Shown: positions 1 through 10,505 of the stretch, one piece after another
Layout of the letters: each line of letters begins with the position of its first letter
How positions within the stretch are numbered: the stretch's first letter is position 1
Assembly: GCF_000805335.1 (NCBI RefSeq)
Contig: NZ_KN708638.1
Coordinates: forward strand, 200,261 to 264,260
Length of the DNA stretch: 64,000 nucleotides
Direction of reading: 5' to 3'
DNA from: Streptomyces sp. CT34
Lineage (GTDB): Bacteria; Actinomycetota; Actinomycetes; Streptomycetales; Streptomycetaceae
Translations under genes and position numbers: made by a program
The notes under the pieces: generated by a model
Database searches by the model: none
Told to the model about the DNA's origin: nothing
Seen by the model: the letters and a program-made list of their open reading frames with translations, nothing else

Positions 1-737
1 TGGCCGCGGCGACGGGGATGTCGCAGTCGGCCGTCTCGCGGATCTGGCGGGCGTTCGCCCTGGCCCCGCACCGATCACAGACCTTCAAGCTGTCCACCGA
101 CCCGCTGTTCATCGACAAGGTCCGCGACGTCGTCGGCCTCTATCTCGACCCGCCGGAGACGGCTCTGGTGCTGTGCGTGGATGAGAAGTCGCAGATCCAG
201 GCACTGGACCGGTCTCAGCCCGTCTTGCCGATGATGCCCGGGGTACCTGAACGCCGCAGTCACGACTACGTCCGCGCCGGCACCACCACCTTGTTCGCCG
301 CCTTGGAGGTGGCCACCGGCAAGGTGATCGGATCACTCCACCGCCGGCACCGTGCCGCCGAGTTCAAGAAGTTCCTGATCAAGCTCGACAAGGAGGTTCC
401 CGCCAAGCTCGCGGTGCACTTGATCCTGGACAACTACGCCACCCACAAGACACCGGCGATCAAGAAGTGGCTGCTGGCCCATCCCCGCTTCCATCTGCAC
501 TTCACCCCCACCGGATCATCGTGGTTGAACCTGGTGGAACGGTGGTTCGGGGAGCTGACCAGCAAGAAACTGCGACGCAGCGTCCACCGCTCCGTCCAGG
601 CCCTCGAACGCGACATCCGTACCTGGCTGGCCGACTGGAACGACAACCAACGACCGTTCACCTGGACCAAGACCGCCGACGAGATCCTCGAGCAAGTCGC
701 CGCATACTGCAAACGAATCCCCGACTCAGGACACTAG
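1..737 (+). CDS. IS630-family transposase, C-terminal part (5' end outside window)
   Basis: DDE transposase of an IS630-type insertion sequence; it cuts and pastes its element into TA sites. The frame is open to the window edge, so the in-frame ATG at 18 is internal to the gene: the visible start (MSQSAVSRIWRAF) is the end of the N-terminal helix-turn-helix. The acidic triad is visible as CVDEKSQ, LDNYATHK and LNLVERWF (counting from 18, first Asp about residue 55). The stop TAG at 735-737 lies in GACTCAGGACACTAG, which resembles the terminal repeat of such elements, so the element probably ends here. It abuts the truncated cyclodipeptide synthase on the other strand and may have caused its loss. 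Confidence 0.9.
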   Translation, partial: AAATGMSQSAVSRIWRAFALAPHRSQTFKLSTDPLFIDKVRDVVGLYLDPPETALVLCVDEKSQIQALDRSQPVLPMMPGVPERRSHDYVRAGTTTLFAALEVATGKVIGSLHRRHRAAEFKKFLIKLDKEVPAKLAVHLILDNYATHKTPAIKKWLLAHPRFHLHFTPTGSSWLNLVERWFGELTSKKLRRSVHRSVQALERDIRTWLADWNDNQRPFTWTKTADEILEQVAAYCKRIPDSGH

Positions 738-850
738 TGGGCACCCGTCGGTCCGACGGTGTCGACGCGGGGCCGATCGCTGCACAAGCTGGCCTGGTTC
801 CCCGGCGAACTCTTCAGTGGGCAAAACGGACCAAATCGCACGTTCCGGTA

Positions 851-1264
851 CCCGAAGACAGCCTGGTAGCCGGGCAGAGTGGCGCACTCGGACAGCGCAC
901 GGACCTGGACGGACTCGGTGGACGGCAGTTGCTCCAGGGCCCGCCTGATGCGCCGACGGACATCGCGAACCGCTCTTTTCGCCCGCGCGACGGTGCATGC
1001 TCGGGCGTACACCCGCCAGCCGCGTGCATGTCGGCCAAGTGCAAGTCGGTGTAGACGACGTCGACTAGGTCGAACATGCACGCGGCCCACTCCAGCAACG
1101 CTGCCAGAGTCCGCTGGGTGAAGTAGCTGTTTCCGGTACTGACAGGGATCAGAGCGTGCTCGCCGCGTTCCAGCACCCATCGGCAGGCGGGACTGAACGT
1201 CTCGACCTCGACCAACTCCCCGCCTGTGTCGTGAGGGATGTCCGCAGACTCGGTGTGGTCCAGT

Positions 1265-1272
<8 letters not shown>
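851..1272 (-). pseudogene. Cyclodipeptide synthase (AlbC-like), frameshifted and 3'-truncated
   Basis: Cyclodipeptide synthases use two aminoacyl-tRNAs to make a cyclic dipeptide. The N-terminal core is clear: LIPVSTGNSYFTQ with the nucleophilic Ser (residue 45 from the GTG at 1272), then EWAACMFDLVDVVYTDLHLADM. Near 1015-1020 the frame changes and homology continues as RAKRAVRDVRRRIRRALEQ and VRALSECATLPGYQAVF, ending about 851. The region that carries the catalytic Tyr/Glu residues of the family is missing; the IS630 end lies about 110 bp further on. The GTG start overlaps the end of the AlbB-like gene by 8 bp, the usual alb order. Non-functional as it stands, unless the frame change is a sequencing error; the missing C-terminus is independent of that. 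Confidence 0.82.
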
Positions 1273-2100
<828 letters not shown>

Positions 2101-2399
2101 CGAGGCCGCCATCTGAGTGTCGCGCCTGGAGCGCAGCCGAGCCCGGGAGCGCTCCGGTTGTCAGCGGGCGCCGCGGTCGATCAGGGGTCCGCGGTTCCGG
2201 GAGACGCCCTTGGTCGCCTCGTCACGGGCCATCCACACCATGCGGGGCCGCCGTTGTCGGGGGCCTCGGGGATCCGCTCGATCAGCGTGGTGCAGAGGTC
2301 GGCGGCTTCGTCCTCCTCGATGTCGTCGGCCGGGAACCCGACCCGTACGCCCTGGCGGACTTCCGCCGGAGTCGACCACCATGGCCCCAGACACCAGGT

Positions 2400-2522
2400 C
2401 CACGCTTCCGGTGGTTGCCCTCGCCTTGGCCGAACGTGTGGAAAAGGCCCGGTCGGCACAGGTGTTGGCGTCCGGCAGCAGCCACGGCGAGACGTCCACG
2501 GCCGACACCAGCCGATGGGTAG
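2400..2522 (-). mobile_element. Transposase remnant (IS701-like DDE type)
   Basis: About 40 codons that resemble the catalytic start of IS701-like DDE transposases: HRLVSAVDVSPWLLPDANTC with the first Asp, then, after a frame change near 2450, HTFGQGEGNHR. The family pattern is VDVSPWLRPDA followed by a CHTYGRG-type motif, so the piece is recognisable but frameshifted and truncated on both sides. It lies between the DNA ligase scrap and the methyltransferase gene. Confidence 0.5.
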
Positions 2523-2589
2523 CGGAAGCCCGGCGGTGCGACCTGAGTCGACGATGGCATGACGGGCAGCATCCCAACCGGTCCGCGCT

Positions 2590-3441
2590 CTACCGGCGGA
2601 CCGCCGAGATCAGTCCGCCGGGCCGCTCCTCGCGCTGCGGCGGGGTGCTGATGGGACGGCCGTAGGCGGCAGCGCGCTCGCGCAGGGTGTGGCAGTCGGC
2701 CTCCCAGCCGTGCCCGGCCAACCAGTCCACCGGGTCGTCGGGCACCTCCGAGACCCACATGGACGCCGCCGACCCCGGCACGGCGTCCGCGCCGAAGCGC
2801 TCGATCACGCCGCGCGAGCCCAACGTCAGCCCCATCCGACTGCCTGGCGCCGACTGCGCGCTGATCCGGGCCAGCAGCAGCTCCACCGCGTCCTCGGGCA
2901 GATAGATCAGCAGTCCTTCGGCGATCCACGCGGTCGGCACGGCCGGGTCGTGCCCTGCGGCGGCCAGCGCGCCTGGCCAGTCCTCGCGCAGATCCACCGC
3001 GACGGTGATCCGCTCGCAGCGTGGGACGGCCCGCTCCTGGCGCAGCACCGAAGCCTTGAAGTCCAGTGGCGCGGCGGTGTCGACCTCGAACAGGCGGGTG
3101 CCCTCGGGCCAGTCCATCCGGAAGGCCCGGCTGTCCATGCCGGCGCCGAGCAGCACGATCTGCCGGACCCCGGACGCGGAGGCCTGCCGCAACAGGTCGT
3201 CGAGGAACTTCGTCCTGATGACGATGGAGAACGACACGGCCAGTCGGCGGCGTCGCGCGGCCTCGTCATCGGGCAGCGGCGGCGAGGAGGGCCACAGGCC
3301 GCCGGCGGCGGCGAAGGCCTGTGCCAGTGGGTCGCGGAACAGCGCGTTCTCCCGCTCGGTCTCCAACGCCCGCACCCTGGCCACACCCACCGCCGTGGCC
3401 CACACTCCCGACGGCTGCACCCGCTCCCGCTCATCAGTCAC
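2590..3441 (-). CDS. SAM-dependent methyltransferase, LCM/TIGR00027 type
   Basis: A 283-residue class I methyltransferase of the leucine carboxyl methyltransferase-like group (TIGR00027), common in multiple copies in actinobacteria. The SAM site is visible as QIVLLGAGMDSRAFRM (about residues 93-108), followed by the acidic LFEVDTAAPLDFK strand and the WIAEGLLIYLPEDAV motif. Length and motif order are normal. The substrate of this group is mostly unknown. It is isolated between mobile-element fragments, with an ISL3 remnant starting about 170 bp from its 5' end. The GTG/ATG choice at 3441 gives the family N-terminus (PSGVWATAVGVARVRALET). Confidence 0.85.
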   Translation of the reverse strand: MTDERERVQPSGVWATAVGVARVRALETERENALFRDPLAQAFAAAGGLWPSSPPLPDDEAARRRRLAVSFSIVIRTKFLDDLLRQASASGVRQIVLLGAGMDSRAFRMDWPEGTRLFEVDTAAPLDFKASVLRQERAVPRCERITVAVDLREDWPGALAAAGHDPAVPTAWIAEGLLIYLPEDAVELLLARISAQSAPGSRMGLTLGSRGVIERFGADAVPGSAASMWVSEVPDDPVDWLAGHGWEADCHTLRERAAAYGRPISTPPQREERPGGLISAVRR

Positions 3442-3609
3442 CGCGCCAGCCTAGACGATCGGTTCCAAGGGGCCCGATGAGGGGAGCCGATGAGGGGAGC
3501 CAGGTTCATGCGCGGCCAGCCGGTCATGCGCGCACTGACCTCCTACGACGGCTGAAGTTCGCCCGAAAATCGCCTGGCTCGATGGTGGTGTGGTCGACAA
3601 TCCTTCGCC

Positions 3610-4683
3610 GTGAACGAAGTGCTGCCGCGGTTGAACGAGCCGCTGTTCTCCTCGGTCGAGGGCGTGTTGATGGAATCGGTCGAGGTGATCGACACGGTCG
3701 TCCGGGTCGAGGCCCGTACGACCGCAGGGCGGGCGGCCTGTCCGGGGTGCGGGTGCTGGTCGGGGCGAATACACGGCTCCTACCTGCGATTTCCTCGTGA
3801 TCTGCCGACGGCGGGCAAGTTCGTCGTGGTGTCGTTGCGGGTGCGGAGGTTCGTCTGCGAGGAGGAATCCCGCGAGCACATGACCTTCGCCGAGCAAGTA
3901 CCCGGTCTCACCCGCAGGTTCGGGCGACGGACCGAGCGGCTGCGGTCGACGCTGGTGCCGGTCGGTCTTGCGCTCGCGGGCCGGGCCGGCGCCCGGATGA
4001 CGGACACCCTCAAGCTTCCGGTCAGCCGGAACACCCTGTTGAGGCTGATCGCCTCGCTTCCGGACCCCACCACCGCAGTACCCCGCGTGGTCGGCGTGGA
4101 CGAGTACGCCCAGCGCAAGAGCCGTGTCCACGGAACCGTGCTCGTCGACGTCGAGACACGTCGCCCGGTCGACCTCCTTCCCGATCGGGAGGCGCACACG
4201 CTCGCGGCCTGGCTCGCCGAGCGGCCCGGCATCGAGATCGTCTGCCATGACCGGGCTCCATTCTTCGCCGAAGGTGCCACCCGCGGCACCCCGCAGGCCC
4301 TCCAGGTCGCCGACCGTCAGCAGAACGCTTCGCCGCCAACCCCAACCGGTCGGCCTCCGCCCGCCGTCAGCCCGGGCCGTTACGCGCTGGATCCTCACCC
4401 ACCCCGACGCCCCACCCGAAGACGACCGGCTCCGGCTCAAAGCCGTCCTGGCCAATTCCCCGAGCCGACGGCACTTGCCGAGCACGTGCGCTCCTTCGGG
4501 CACATGGTCGCTCACCTCCAGGGTGACCAGTTGCCGACCTGGATCGAAGCGGCCGCCTCCACCGCTGAACTGCCCAGCCTCCGTAGCTTCGCCCAACACC
4601 CCACAGCTTCCCGAACTACCTCAACCACCGCCGCGCCGCCCACGACCGGGACGTCGAACCCTTCCGGGACGACTGCGACCTGA
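3610..4683 (+). pseudogene. ISL3-family transposase, frameshifted
   Basis: The first ~235 residues read as an ISL3 transposase: zinc-finger-like ACPGCGCWSGRIHGSY, the C-terminal partner cysteine in RRFVCEEE, FAEQVPGLTRRFGRRTERLR, VVGVDEYAQRK with the first catalytic Asp, and VCHDRAPFFAEGATRG with the second. After VADR (about 4312) the frame is shifted and sequence is lost; ISL3-like pieces return in this frame as TALAEHVRSFGHMVAHLQGDQLPTW and LRSFAQH, and in another frame as PPEDDRLRLKAVLAN. The conserved C-terminal Glu region is missing. No functional product expected. From 4684 to 4883 I see no gene; sequence around 4748-4770 resembles the non-coding tail of such elements. Confidence 0.82.
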
Positions 4684-4883
4684 CCGTCGACGGCAGCCTC
4701 CCTGCCGACGACCTCCTCAGTAGGTCTGGTCAGCGATCGTGGTCAAAGAACTCATCTCATCCACAACTCTTGACGATTGCCCGGCCACTTCCGCACCCCC
4801 GCCGCCGCCATTCGTGGGCACGGCTTCCCGCGGGGTGAGTGCCCAGCTGGGAGGCTCCGTGGCAGGCGCTCCCTTACGCAATG

Positions 4884-4923
4884 CGGCGCCCCGTCACGGC
4901 CGTGCGGTGGTGACGGGGCGCCG
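4884..4923. terminator. Hairpin terminator downstream of the alpha-galactosidase gene
   Basis: CGGCGCCCCGTCAC (4884-4897) pairs perfectly with GTGACGGGGCGCCG (4910-4923) around a 12-nt loop. It lies about 40 bp beyond the stop of the minus-strand alpha-galactosidase gene. There is no U-tract, which is common for Streptomyces terminators. Confidence 0.75.
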
Positions 4924-4965
4924 TCCCGGCGTCGGCGTCGTGCGTACGACGCCAGGGACCGCGGC

Positions 4966-6783
4966 TCAGGCGGCAGGTGGGGTGGTGAAGGGGGCGCTCC
5001 AGGTCTGGTTGGGCTGGTACGTGCCGCACTGGTAGGTGGCCACCTTGGCCGAACGGTCGTCCAGCGCACCGCCGTTGATGTCCACGCACGCACCCGTGGC
5101 CTGCCGGAGTTCGCCGGAGCGGTGGTAGGTCCAGCGTTGGTGCGGGTCGCTGTCGTCGCAGGCCGCCAGCCGCAGACCGGTCGGGTCGCCCGTCACGCAC
5201 AGGCCGTCGCCCTGGAGGCTGGAGATCAGCCCGTTGCCGTGCAGCCGCCACTGCTGGTTGGCGCCGCCGGTACAGTCCCACAGGGCGACCTCGGCGCCCT
5301 TCGTCGCGCCGTGGTACGCGTCCAGGCAGAACGGTGTCTTCTGGAAGTTGCTCTGTGCGGACTGGATCTGCCCGACCGCGTCCGCCGCCCCGCCGCAACT
5401 GCCGGGCGCCACCGTGAACATGGCGTTGTCGTGGCCGCCGATCGTGGTGCTGATCGAGTCGGTGACCCGGGAGTCCTGGTGGGTCCACAGGTTGCGGGCG
5501 GTGCGGGTGCAGCCGAGGTTGCCGAAGCCGATCCGGGCCAGGTCCAGTTTGTAGTGCACCAACGAGGAGTTCTTGTTGAGGACGGTCACCGCGCGGCTGC
5601 CGTCGGCGAGCGGCTTGACCACGACGTCGATCCCGGCCGTGGCGGAGGCGTTGTCGCGGGAGGCGAGGTAGCCGCCGGCACCCAGCGGATCCTGGTCGAC
5701 GGCGATGATGTCCTTGTTCTTGAGGATGGCGAGCTGCTCCTGGTAGTCCTCCGGGTGCGCCGCCATCTTCCGTACGTCGGTGCTGATCATCAGCGGCGAG
5801 CCCATGGCCGACCACAGCGCGAACTGGCTACGTTGCTCGGGCAGCGTGAGCTGGTTGTTGTCGCCGATCAGCAGCATGTCGGCGTCGTTGTGGTTGCCGA
5901 CGCCGTTGTACCGGGCCAGCGCCACGGTGTCGGTGAAGTTCTGATAGACGCCGCCCTGGTAGGCCGACTCGGCGCTCGGGTCGTTCCAGGCGGCCTTGGG
6001 CCACACCGTGATGTCCGGGCTGACCCGCCACATCTGCCCGAGCCCGCGCACCCAGTCCATGGTCTTGTACTTGACCGACTCGGCGCCCGAAGCGGCCGCC
6101 GGCGCCGACTCGTTGAAGAGGATCTTGCGGTCCTTGCCGGCGGTGGCGGTGTTCAGCGCCTTGGCCATGGTGGTGAAGATCTGCTGCCGGTCGCTCCACG
6201 TCGTACCGCAGTTGTCCAGCTTGAGCGAGTCGATGCCCCAGTACGCGAGCGAGCGGGCGTCGTTGTCCTCGTGGCCCTTGACGCCGCCGGGCACGCCCTG
6301 GCAGGTCTTCTCACCTGAGGTGCTGTAGAGCCCGGCCTCCATGCCGAGGGCGTGCAGGCGGTCCGCGTAGCCGGTGAGTTCCCAGTCGAAGCCGGGCTGA
6401 CTGCTGCCGCCCCAGTGCGCGGCGCCGTGCAGGTATCCGGCCGAGGTGCGCTGCATCCAGCAGTCGTCCACGGTCAGGTTCTTGTACCCGGCGGCGACCA
6501 GACCGGTGGCCTTCATCGCCTTGGCCTGGTCCTCCATGAAGTTCTGGAACGAGTAGCCGGCACGGGTCCCGTCCAGCCGGGCCTGCGCCGCGCACGTGAA
6601 CCGCGCCCAGTTGTTGAAGCCCATCATCGGTTTCTGCCCGATGGGGGTGTCGGTGTTGGCGGCACCGCTGTCTGCGGGCGCCCGGCCGGCGGTCGTTCCG
6701 GCCAGGGCGGTCGTTCCGGTTCCCCCTAACCCGGCCAGCACCACCGCGGTGCACAGCCCGGTGATCCAGCGGCGTCGTCTCAT
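4966..6783 (-). CDS. Secreted GH27 alpha-galactosidase with C-terminal ricin-type (CBM13) domain
   Basis: Extracellular glycoside hydrolase that removes terminal alpha-galactosyl (or beta-arabinopyranosyl) units from oligo- and polysaccharides. The ATG at 6783 follows GGGAGGCAAGG and begins a Sec signal peptide (MRRRRW, hydrophobic stretch, cleavage about residue 35). The GH27 barrel covers about residues 47-330: PMMGFNNWARF, VDDCWM, YWGIDSLKLDNCG with the nucleophile Asp, and NHNDADMLLIG with the acid/base Asp. A beta-domain follows, then a CBM13 trefoil (about 475-600) with QxW repeats (GANQQWRL, PHQRWTY, PNQTWSA). 605 residues, intact. An AT-richer leader upstream and a hairpin downstream mark a single-gene unit; no regulator lies beside it. 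Confidence 0.93.
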   Translation of the reverse strand: MRRRRWITGLCTAVVLAGLGGTGTTALAGTTAGRAPADSGAANTDTPIGQKPMMGFNNWARFTCAAQARLDGTRAGYSFQNFMEDQAKAMKATGLVAAGYKNLTVDDCWMQRTSAGYLHGAAHWGGSSQPGFDWELTGYADRLHALGMEAGLYSTSGEKTCQGVPGGVKGHEDNDARSLAYWGIDSLKLDNCGTTWSDRQQIFTTMAKALNTATAGKDRKILFNESAPAAASGAESVKYKTMDWVRGLGQMWRVSPDITVWPKAAWNDPSAESAYQGGVYQNFTDTVALARYNGVGNHNDADMLLIGDNNQLTLPEQRSQFALWSAMGSPLMISTDVRKMAAHPEDYQEQLAILKNKDIIAVDQDPLGAGGYLASRDNASATAGIDVVVKPLADGSRAVTVLNKNSSLVHYKLDLARIGFGNLGCTRTARNLWTHQDSRVTDSISTTIGGHDNAMFTVAPGSCGGAADAVGQIQSAQSNFQKTPFCLDAYHGATKGAEVALWDCTGGANQQWRLHGNGLISSLQGDGLCVTGDPTGLRLAACDDSDPHQRWTYHRSGELRQATGACVDINGGALDDRSAKVATYQCGTYQPNQTWSAPFTTPPAA

Positions 6784-7551
6784 CCTTGCCTCCCCTTCCT
6801 CCCGATTTACCCCCCGTGGATGAGTGAAGCTGCTTGGTACATTGCTTTTCCACTCAGATTTTTTCAGAAGGTTCCAGGTGGGCAGCCTGGCCGTCAAGAG
6901 GTTCGGGTGAGGTGAATTTTCCAGTCGCACCGGGAAGCAACCGACCCACACCGGATCGACCCCGCCTCGGGGCCGAACAGGGGTCGGCTCCACATCCGTT
7001 GACAGAAGCACGACACAGTACGAAAACTTGGCCACCCACGCACAAGGCTCGTTGGCCCGCCGGACTCCGGAAACGACGAACGCCCACAGGCCGACCGGCT
7101 CGCAGCGGTCACCGGACACCGGCAAGACGCACTGGAACGGGCGCCGTCCGAACTGGTGCGACAGAAACGTACGGAACCCGACAGACCCAAGCGCAGCCCG
7201 AACCAGACTATTTAAGGCAGGACATTGACCATAGGCCGGTCACAGCGCTGGGCATTTACGGCACCAAAGATCCGGCTGAGCTTTTGAGTTCGTGAGGCAG
7301 GTCAGACGCCCATCACCAGGCCGGTGCCGGCGAGGCAGTCGCCGACCAGGTCCCAGGTCGGCGGCGAGGTAATCGAAGCCGACATCGAGCACCCCACGGG
7401 CGGCACCACCGCCCTGCGCCTGCTCACCGCGACCGTCGTGCTCGCCGGAACGCACGTGGCGTCGGGTGGTGTCGGGTGGTGTCGTTGACGTGGCGGCCGT
7501 CCGGTTCGGTTCAGCGGGCCGTCGGTGTGCGGTGGGCCCCGGCGCCGGGGC
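6784..7551. other. Intergenic region without a recognisable gene
   Basis: About 770 bp. The part next to 6783 is AT-richer (for example ATTTTTTCAG at about 6857) and should hold the alpha-galactosidase promoter. Around 7360-7460 the plus strand reads VIEADIEHPTGGTTALRLLT before a stop, which could be the edge of a lost gene, but I cannot assign it. Several overlapping frames are open here, as expected for such GC content, but none has convincing codon use or a ribosome site. Confidence 0.5.
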
Positions 7552-9744
7552 CTACGTCGTGTCGGCGGCGGGCATGGCGGGGGCGGTGGCCGGTTCGGTG
7601 GCCGCGGCGGCCCGCAGGCTTCCGTACCGCTCCATGCGCTGCCAGCGCAGCCGGGAGCCCGCGACGGCGGTGAACAGCGACTGGATGACGACCAGATACA
7701 TCAGCTGCCGGTAGACGAACTGCTGGAGCTGCAGGCTCCACAGCGGTCCGGGCCGTTCACCGTCCAGACGGAACGCGTACCGGCCCATCAGCAGTTGCAG
7801 CAGCACGAAGGCCAGCCACAGGCCGACGATCCGGACCGGGTCGAGGAAGACCAAGCCGTAGAGGGCGAAGATGTCCACGGCGGGCGCGAGCAGCGGCATC
7901 AGTACCTGGAAGAGCAGCAGGTAGAGCAGGCCGCGGCGGCCCAGTTTGCCTGCCGCGCCGCGCTGCACCAGCGCGCCGCGGTGCTTCCACATCGCCTGGA
8001 GGGTGCCGTAGCACCAGCGGTAGCGCTGGCGCCACAGGGCGTTCAGTGAGGCGGGGGCCTCCGTCCAGGCCCGCGCGTGTTCCTCGTAGACCACGCGCCA
8101 GCCGGCCCGGCACAGGGCCATGGTGAGGTCGGTGTCCTCGGCGAGGGTGGCCTCGCTGACGCCGCCGAGTTCCAGCAGCGCTCGGCGGCGGAACGCGCCG
8201 ATCGCGCCCGGCACGGTCGGCATGCACTGGGCGAGGTCGAACAGGCGGCGGTCGAGGTTGAAGCCGACCACGTATTCGATGTGCTGCCAACGCCCCAGCA
8301 GGCCGCCGCGGTTGACGACCTTCGCGTTGCCTGAGACGGCGCCGACGCCGGGGTCGGCGAAGGGCTGCACGATCGTTTGGACGGTGGTGGGTTCGAAGAC
8401 CGTGTCGCCGTCGACCATGACCACCAACTCGTAGGAGGCGGCGGTCAGTCCGGTGTTGAGTGCGGCGGGCTTTCCCGCGTTCTGCTGGCGGATCACGCGT
8501 ACCGGCAGGCCCAGGGATTCCACCAGGTCCGCGGTGCCGTCGGTGGAGCCGTCGTCGACCACGATGACTTCGACCGGATGGTCCGAGGCGAGCAGGGAGC
8601 GCACGGCGGCCCCGATGCCCGCGCTCTCGTTGTAGGCGGGGACGATGATGCTGACCGGTTCCGTCACCGCCTGCCCCCACGGCCTGCCCCGGCGCCGGTT
8701 CCGCAGCCGCCGGTGCCGACGGGCCGCGGCCAGAACGACGATCGCGCGCAGCACGCTGGCCGCCCCGGCCGCGTACATCAGGACGCCCAGCAGCCACACG
8801 GCCCAGTCACCGCCCCGGAGCGCCCACACCAGCGCCGTCCCCTGCACGCGGTCGCCGATCCCTGCGGCGTGTACGGGTTCGGCCATGCCGACCGCGTCGC
8901 TGACCGTCGCGAACCGGTGGCCACCGGCCTTGAGTTGGGGCAGCAGGGTGCCGAGCGCGGCGACTGTCTGCGATCGGTCGCCGCCGGCGTCGTGCATCAG
9001 CAGGATCTGTCCCCGGTCGCCGCGGGGTGTGGCGTTGGCGATGATGCGGGACACGCCGGGTCGCTGCCAGTCCTCGGTGTCCTGGGTGGTGAGGACCGTG
9101 GTGTACCCGGCTTTGGCCGTCTGCTTCAGCACGGTCCAGCCGGTGTTGTCCACCGCGCGGTTCTGGGAGGAGTACGGCGGACGCAGCGGTGAGGTGGTGA
9201 CGCCCGCCGCGCCGACCACGGCCAGCTGGGACTCGCGCAGCTCCAGGGAACGCTGCCGGGGGGCGAGCTTGCCGAGGTCGGGGTGGGTGAAGCCGTGGAT
9301 GCCGATCTGGTGGCCCTCGGCGACGATCCGGCGGACCAGCTCCGGGTGGTTGATCACCTGGGTGCCGACCAGGAAGAAGGTCGCGTGCACGTGGTTGCGG
9401 CGCAGTACGTCGAGGATCCGCGGCGTCCAGGTCGGGTCCGGGCCGTCGTCGAAGGTCAGCGCGAAGGTGCGGGGCTTGACTCGCGCGGTGTGCGGGGAGG
9501 TGTGGGCGTTCGCGATCACCGGACCGCCGTGCGCCACGTGGGCGGGCACCGCGTCGCTCGGGCCTTGGGCGCTGTTCACCTCGTCCGGCGTGATGCCGAA
9601 CATGTGGTGGGTGTAACCCTGAAGCAGCAGGGCCGCCGACAGCGTCACCGCGAACACGCTCAGTAGCAGCCAGTGGGTGCGCGGTGTGATCTGGCGGGTG
9701 CGGCCGTGGCGGCGGGAGTCTTTGTGTCGATGGGGGGTGGTCAC
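7552..9744 (-). CDS. Fused polysaccharide deacetylase / family 2 glycosyltransferase, membrane protein
   Basis: A 730-residue bifunctional envelope enzyme. After one N-terminal membrane helix (about 27-45) comes a NodB-type deacetylase domain (about 90-280) with TFALTFDDGPDPTW (metal Asp), HATFFLVG, IGIHGFTHPDL (metal His) and LLMHDAGG. A linker with two membrane helices leads to a GT2 domain (about 365-600) with IVPAYNES, VIVVDDGSTDGT, VMVDGDTVFEP, EDTDLTM and QRYRWCYG, the last being the processive-synthase QxxRW motif. More membrane helices follow. This architecture suggests synthesis and partial deacetylation of a beta-linked amino-sugar polymer; that is inference. GTG start; probably co-transcribed with the small membrane protein gene 16 bp upstream. 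Confidence 0.9.
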   Translation of the reverse strand: MTTPHRHKDSRRHGRTRQITPRTHWLLLSVFAVTLSAALLLQGYTHHMFGITPDEVNSAQGPSDAVPAHVAHGGPVIANAHTSPHTARVKPRTFALTFDDGPDPTWTPRILDVLRRNHVHATFFLVGTQVINHPELVRRIVAEGHQIGIHGFTHPDLGKLAPRQRSLELRESQLAVVGAAGVTTSPLRPPYSSQNRAVDNTGWTVLKQTAKAGYTTVLTTQDTEDWQRPGVSRIIANATPRGDRGQILLMHDAGGDRSQTVAALGTLLPQLKAGGHRFATVSDAVGMAEPVHAAGIGDRVQGTALVWALRGGDWAVWLLGVLMYAAGAASVLRAIVVLAAARRHRRLRNRRRGRPWGQAVTEPVSIIVPAYNESAGIGAAVRSLLASDHPVEVIVVDDGSTDGTADLVESLGLPVRVIRQQNAGKPAALNTGLTAASYELVVMVDGDTVFEPTTVQTIVQPFADPGVGAVSGNAKVVNRGGLLGRWQHIEYVVGFNLDRRLFDLAQCMPTVPGAIGAFRRRALLELGGVSEATLAEDTDLTMALCRAGWRVVYEEHARAWTEAPASLNALWRQRYRWCYGTLQAMWKHRGALVQRGAAGKLGRRGLLYLLLFQVLMPLLAPAVDIFALYGLVFLDPVRIVGLWLAFVLLQLLMGRYAFRLDGERPGPLWSLQLQQFVYRQLMYLVVIQSLFTAVAGSRLRWQRMERYGSLRAAAATEPATAPAMPAADTT

Positions 9745-9760
9745 GGAGGGGCTTTCGGGG

Positions 9761-10204
9761 TCACGTCGGGGCGGTGCGGGACCGGTCTGCGGCGGTGGCG
9801 GAGCGGGCGGCGGTCTTCGCCCCGGTGGGGCCGCCGGTCGCGTGGGCGGGTCCGGGGGAGGTGTCCGGCGCGGACGCCGTGGGACGGGGCGCCGGGCCGG
9901 ACGGCGGCACGGACGCGGTGGCGAGCGCGGGGCCGCTCAGCACCGTGCTGACCAGCAGGGCCAGGTAGCCGCCCGCGGGGAGCATCAGCAGCCCGGCGGC
10001 CCGCCGCACGCGACGCCGGCGCCGTCCCGAGGCGTCGACGAACACGGGCTGCACCACCTCGCCCTCCAACGCGCGCGGGCCGAGCGGCACTGGGGTGTCG
10101 TGACCGGACGCGGGGCCCACCAGCCCGAGCGCGGGGGTACTGGCGACGTCGGCCGCGGTGGCCGCTCCCCTGCGGAGGGTGCTGGTCGTCGAGGCTCGGC
10201 TCAT
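9761..10204 (-). CDS. Small single-pass membrane protein
   Basis: 147 residues, ATG at 10204 (MSRASTTSTL) preceded by GGAGCC. One hydrophobic segment (AAGLLMLPAGGYLALLVSTV, about residues 75-97) follows a cluster of arginines (GRRRRRVRR), so the N-terminus should be cytoplasmic and the Pro/Ala/Thr-rich tail outside. I recognise no family. It is the first gene of a minus-strand pair with the deacetylase/GT2 gene, and a TACAC-N6-TACAC box lies about 110 bp upstream, so a supporting role for that enzyme is a reasonable guess. Confidence 0.72.
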   Translation of the reverse strand: MSRASTTSTLRRGAATAADVASTPALGLVGPASGHDTPVPLGPRALEGEVVQPVFVDASGRRRRRVRRAAGLLMLPAGGYLALLVSTVLSGPALATASVPPSGPAPRPTASAPDTSPGPAHATGGPTGAKTAARSATAADRSRTAPT

Positions 10205-10312
10205 GGCTTCTTGGCTCCGTTGATGTCGCTGGTCATCGGGTGGCGCTGCAGAAGCTATGCGGGGAACTTCTCGGCGGTTCGTCGCCTGTGTCTCGTCCGT
10301 TGATCGACGGCT

Positions 10313-10335
10313 GATACACGACCTGTACACGGCGG
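10313..10335. promoter_or_regulatory. Direct-repeat box (TACAC-N6-TACACGGCGG), candidate response-regulator site
   Basis: GATACAC, six bases, TACACGGCGG: two TACAC half-sites exactly 11 bp apart (10315-10319 and 10326-10330). It sits between the divergent small membrane protein/deacetylase genes and the lipoprotein-regulator-kinase operon. The same arrangement with the same flanks recurs at 13160-13182. OmpR-family regulators, such as the one encoded next door, typically bind 10-11-bp-spaced direct repeats. Confidence 0.55.
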
Positions 10336-10505
10336 AACGTCTGCACTCTGTCCTGCCTGGTCCGGGCGCACGGCACGGCAACGTGGCGGTCCTCGGCTCG
10401 GGTCCTACGCCAGTCTGCGGGGCCAGTCGCCGCGCGCCTTGAGCGCCGCGTTCAGCGGGACTGGATCAGATGGATCCGAACCGGCGTTGTTACCGTTGGC
10501 CTCCT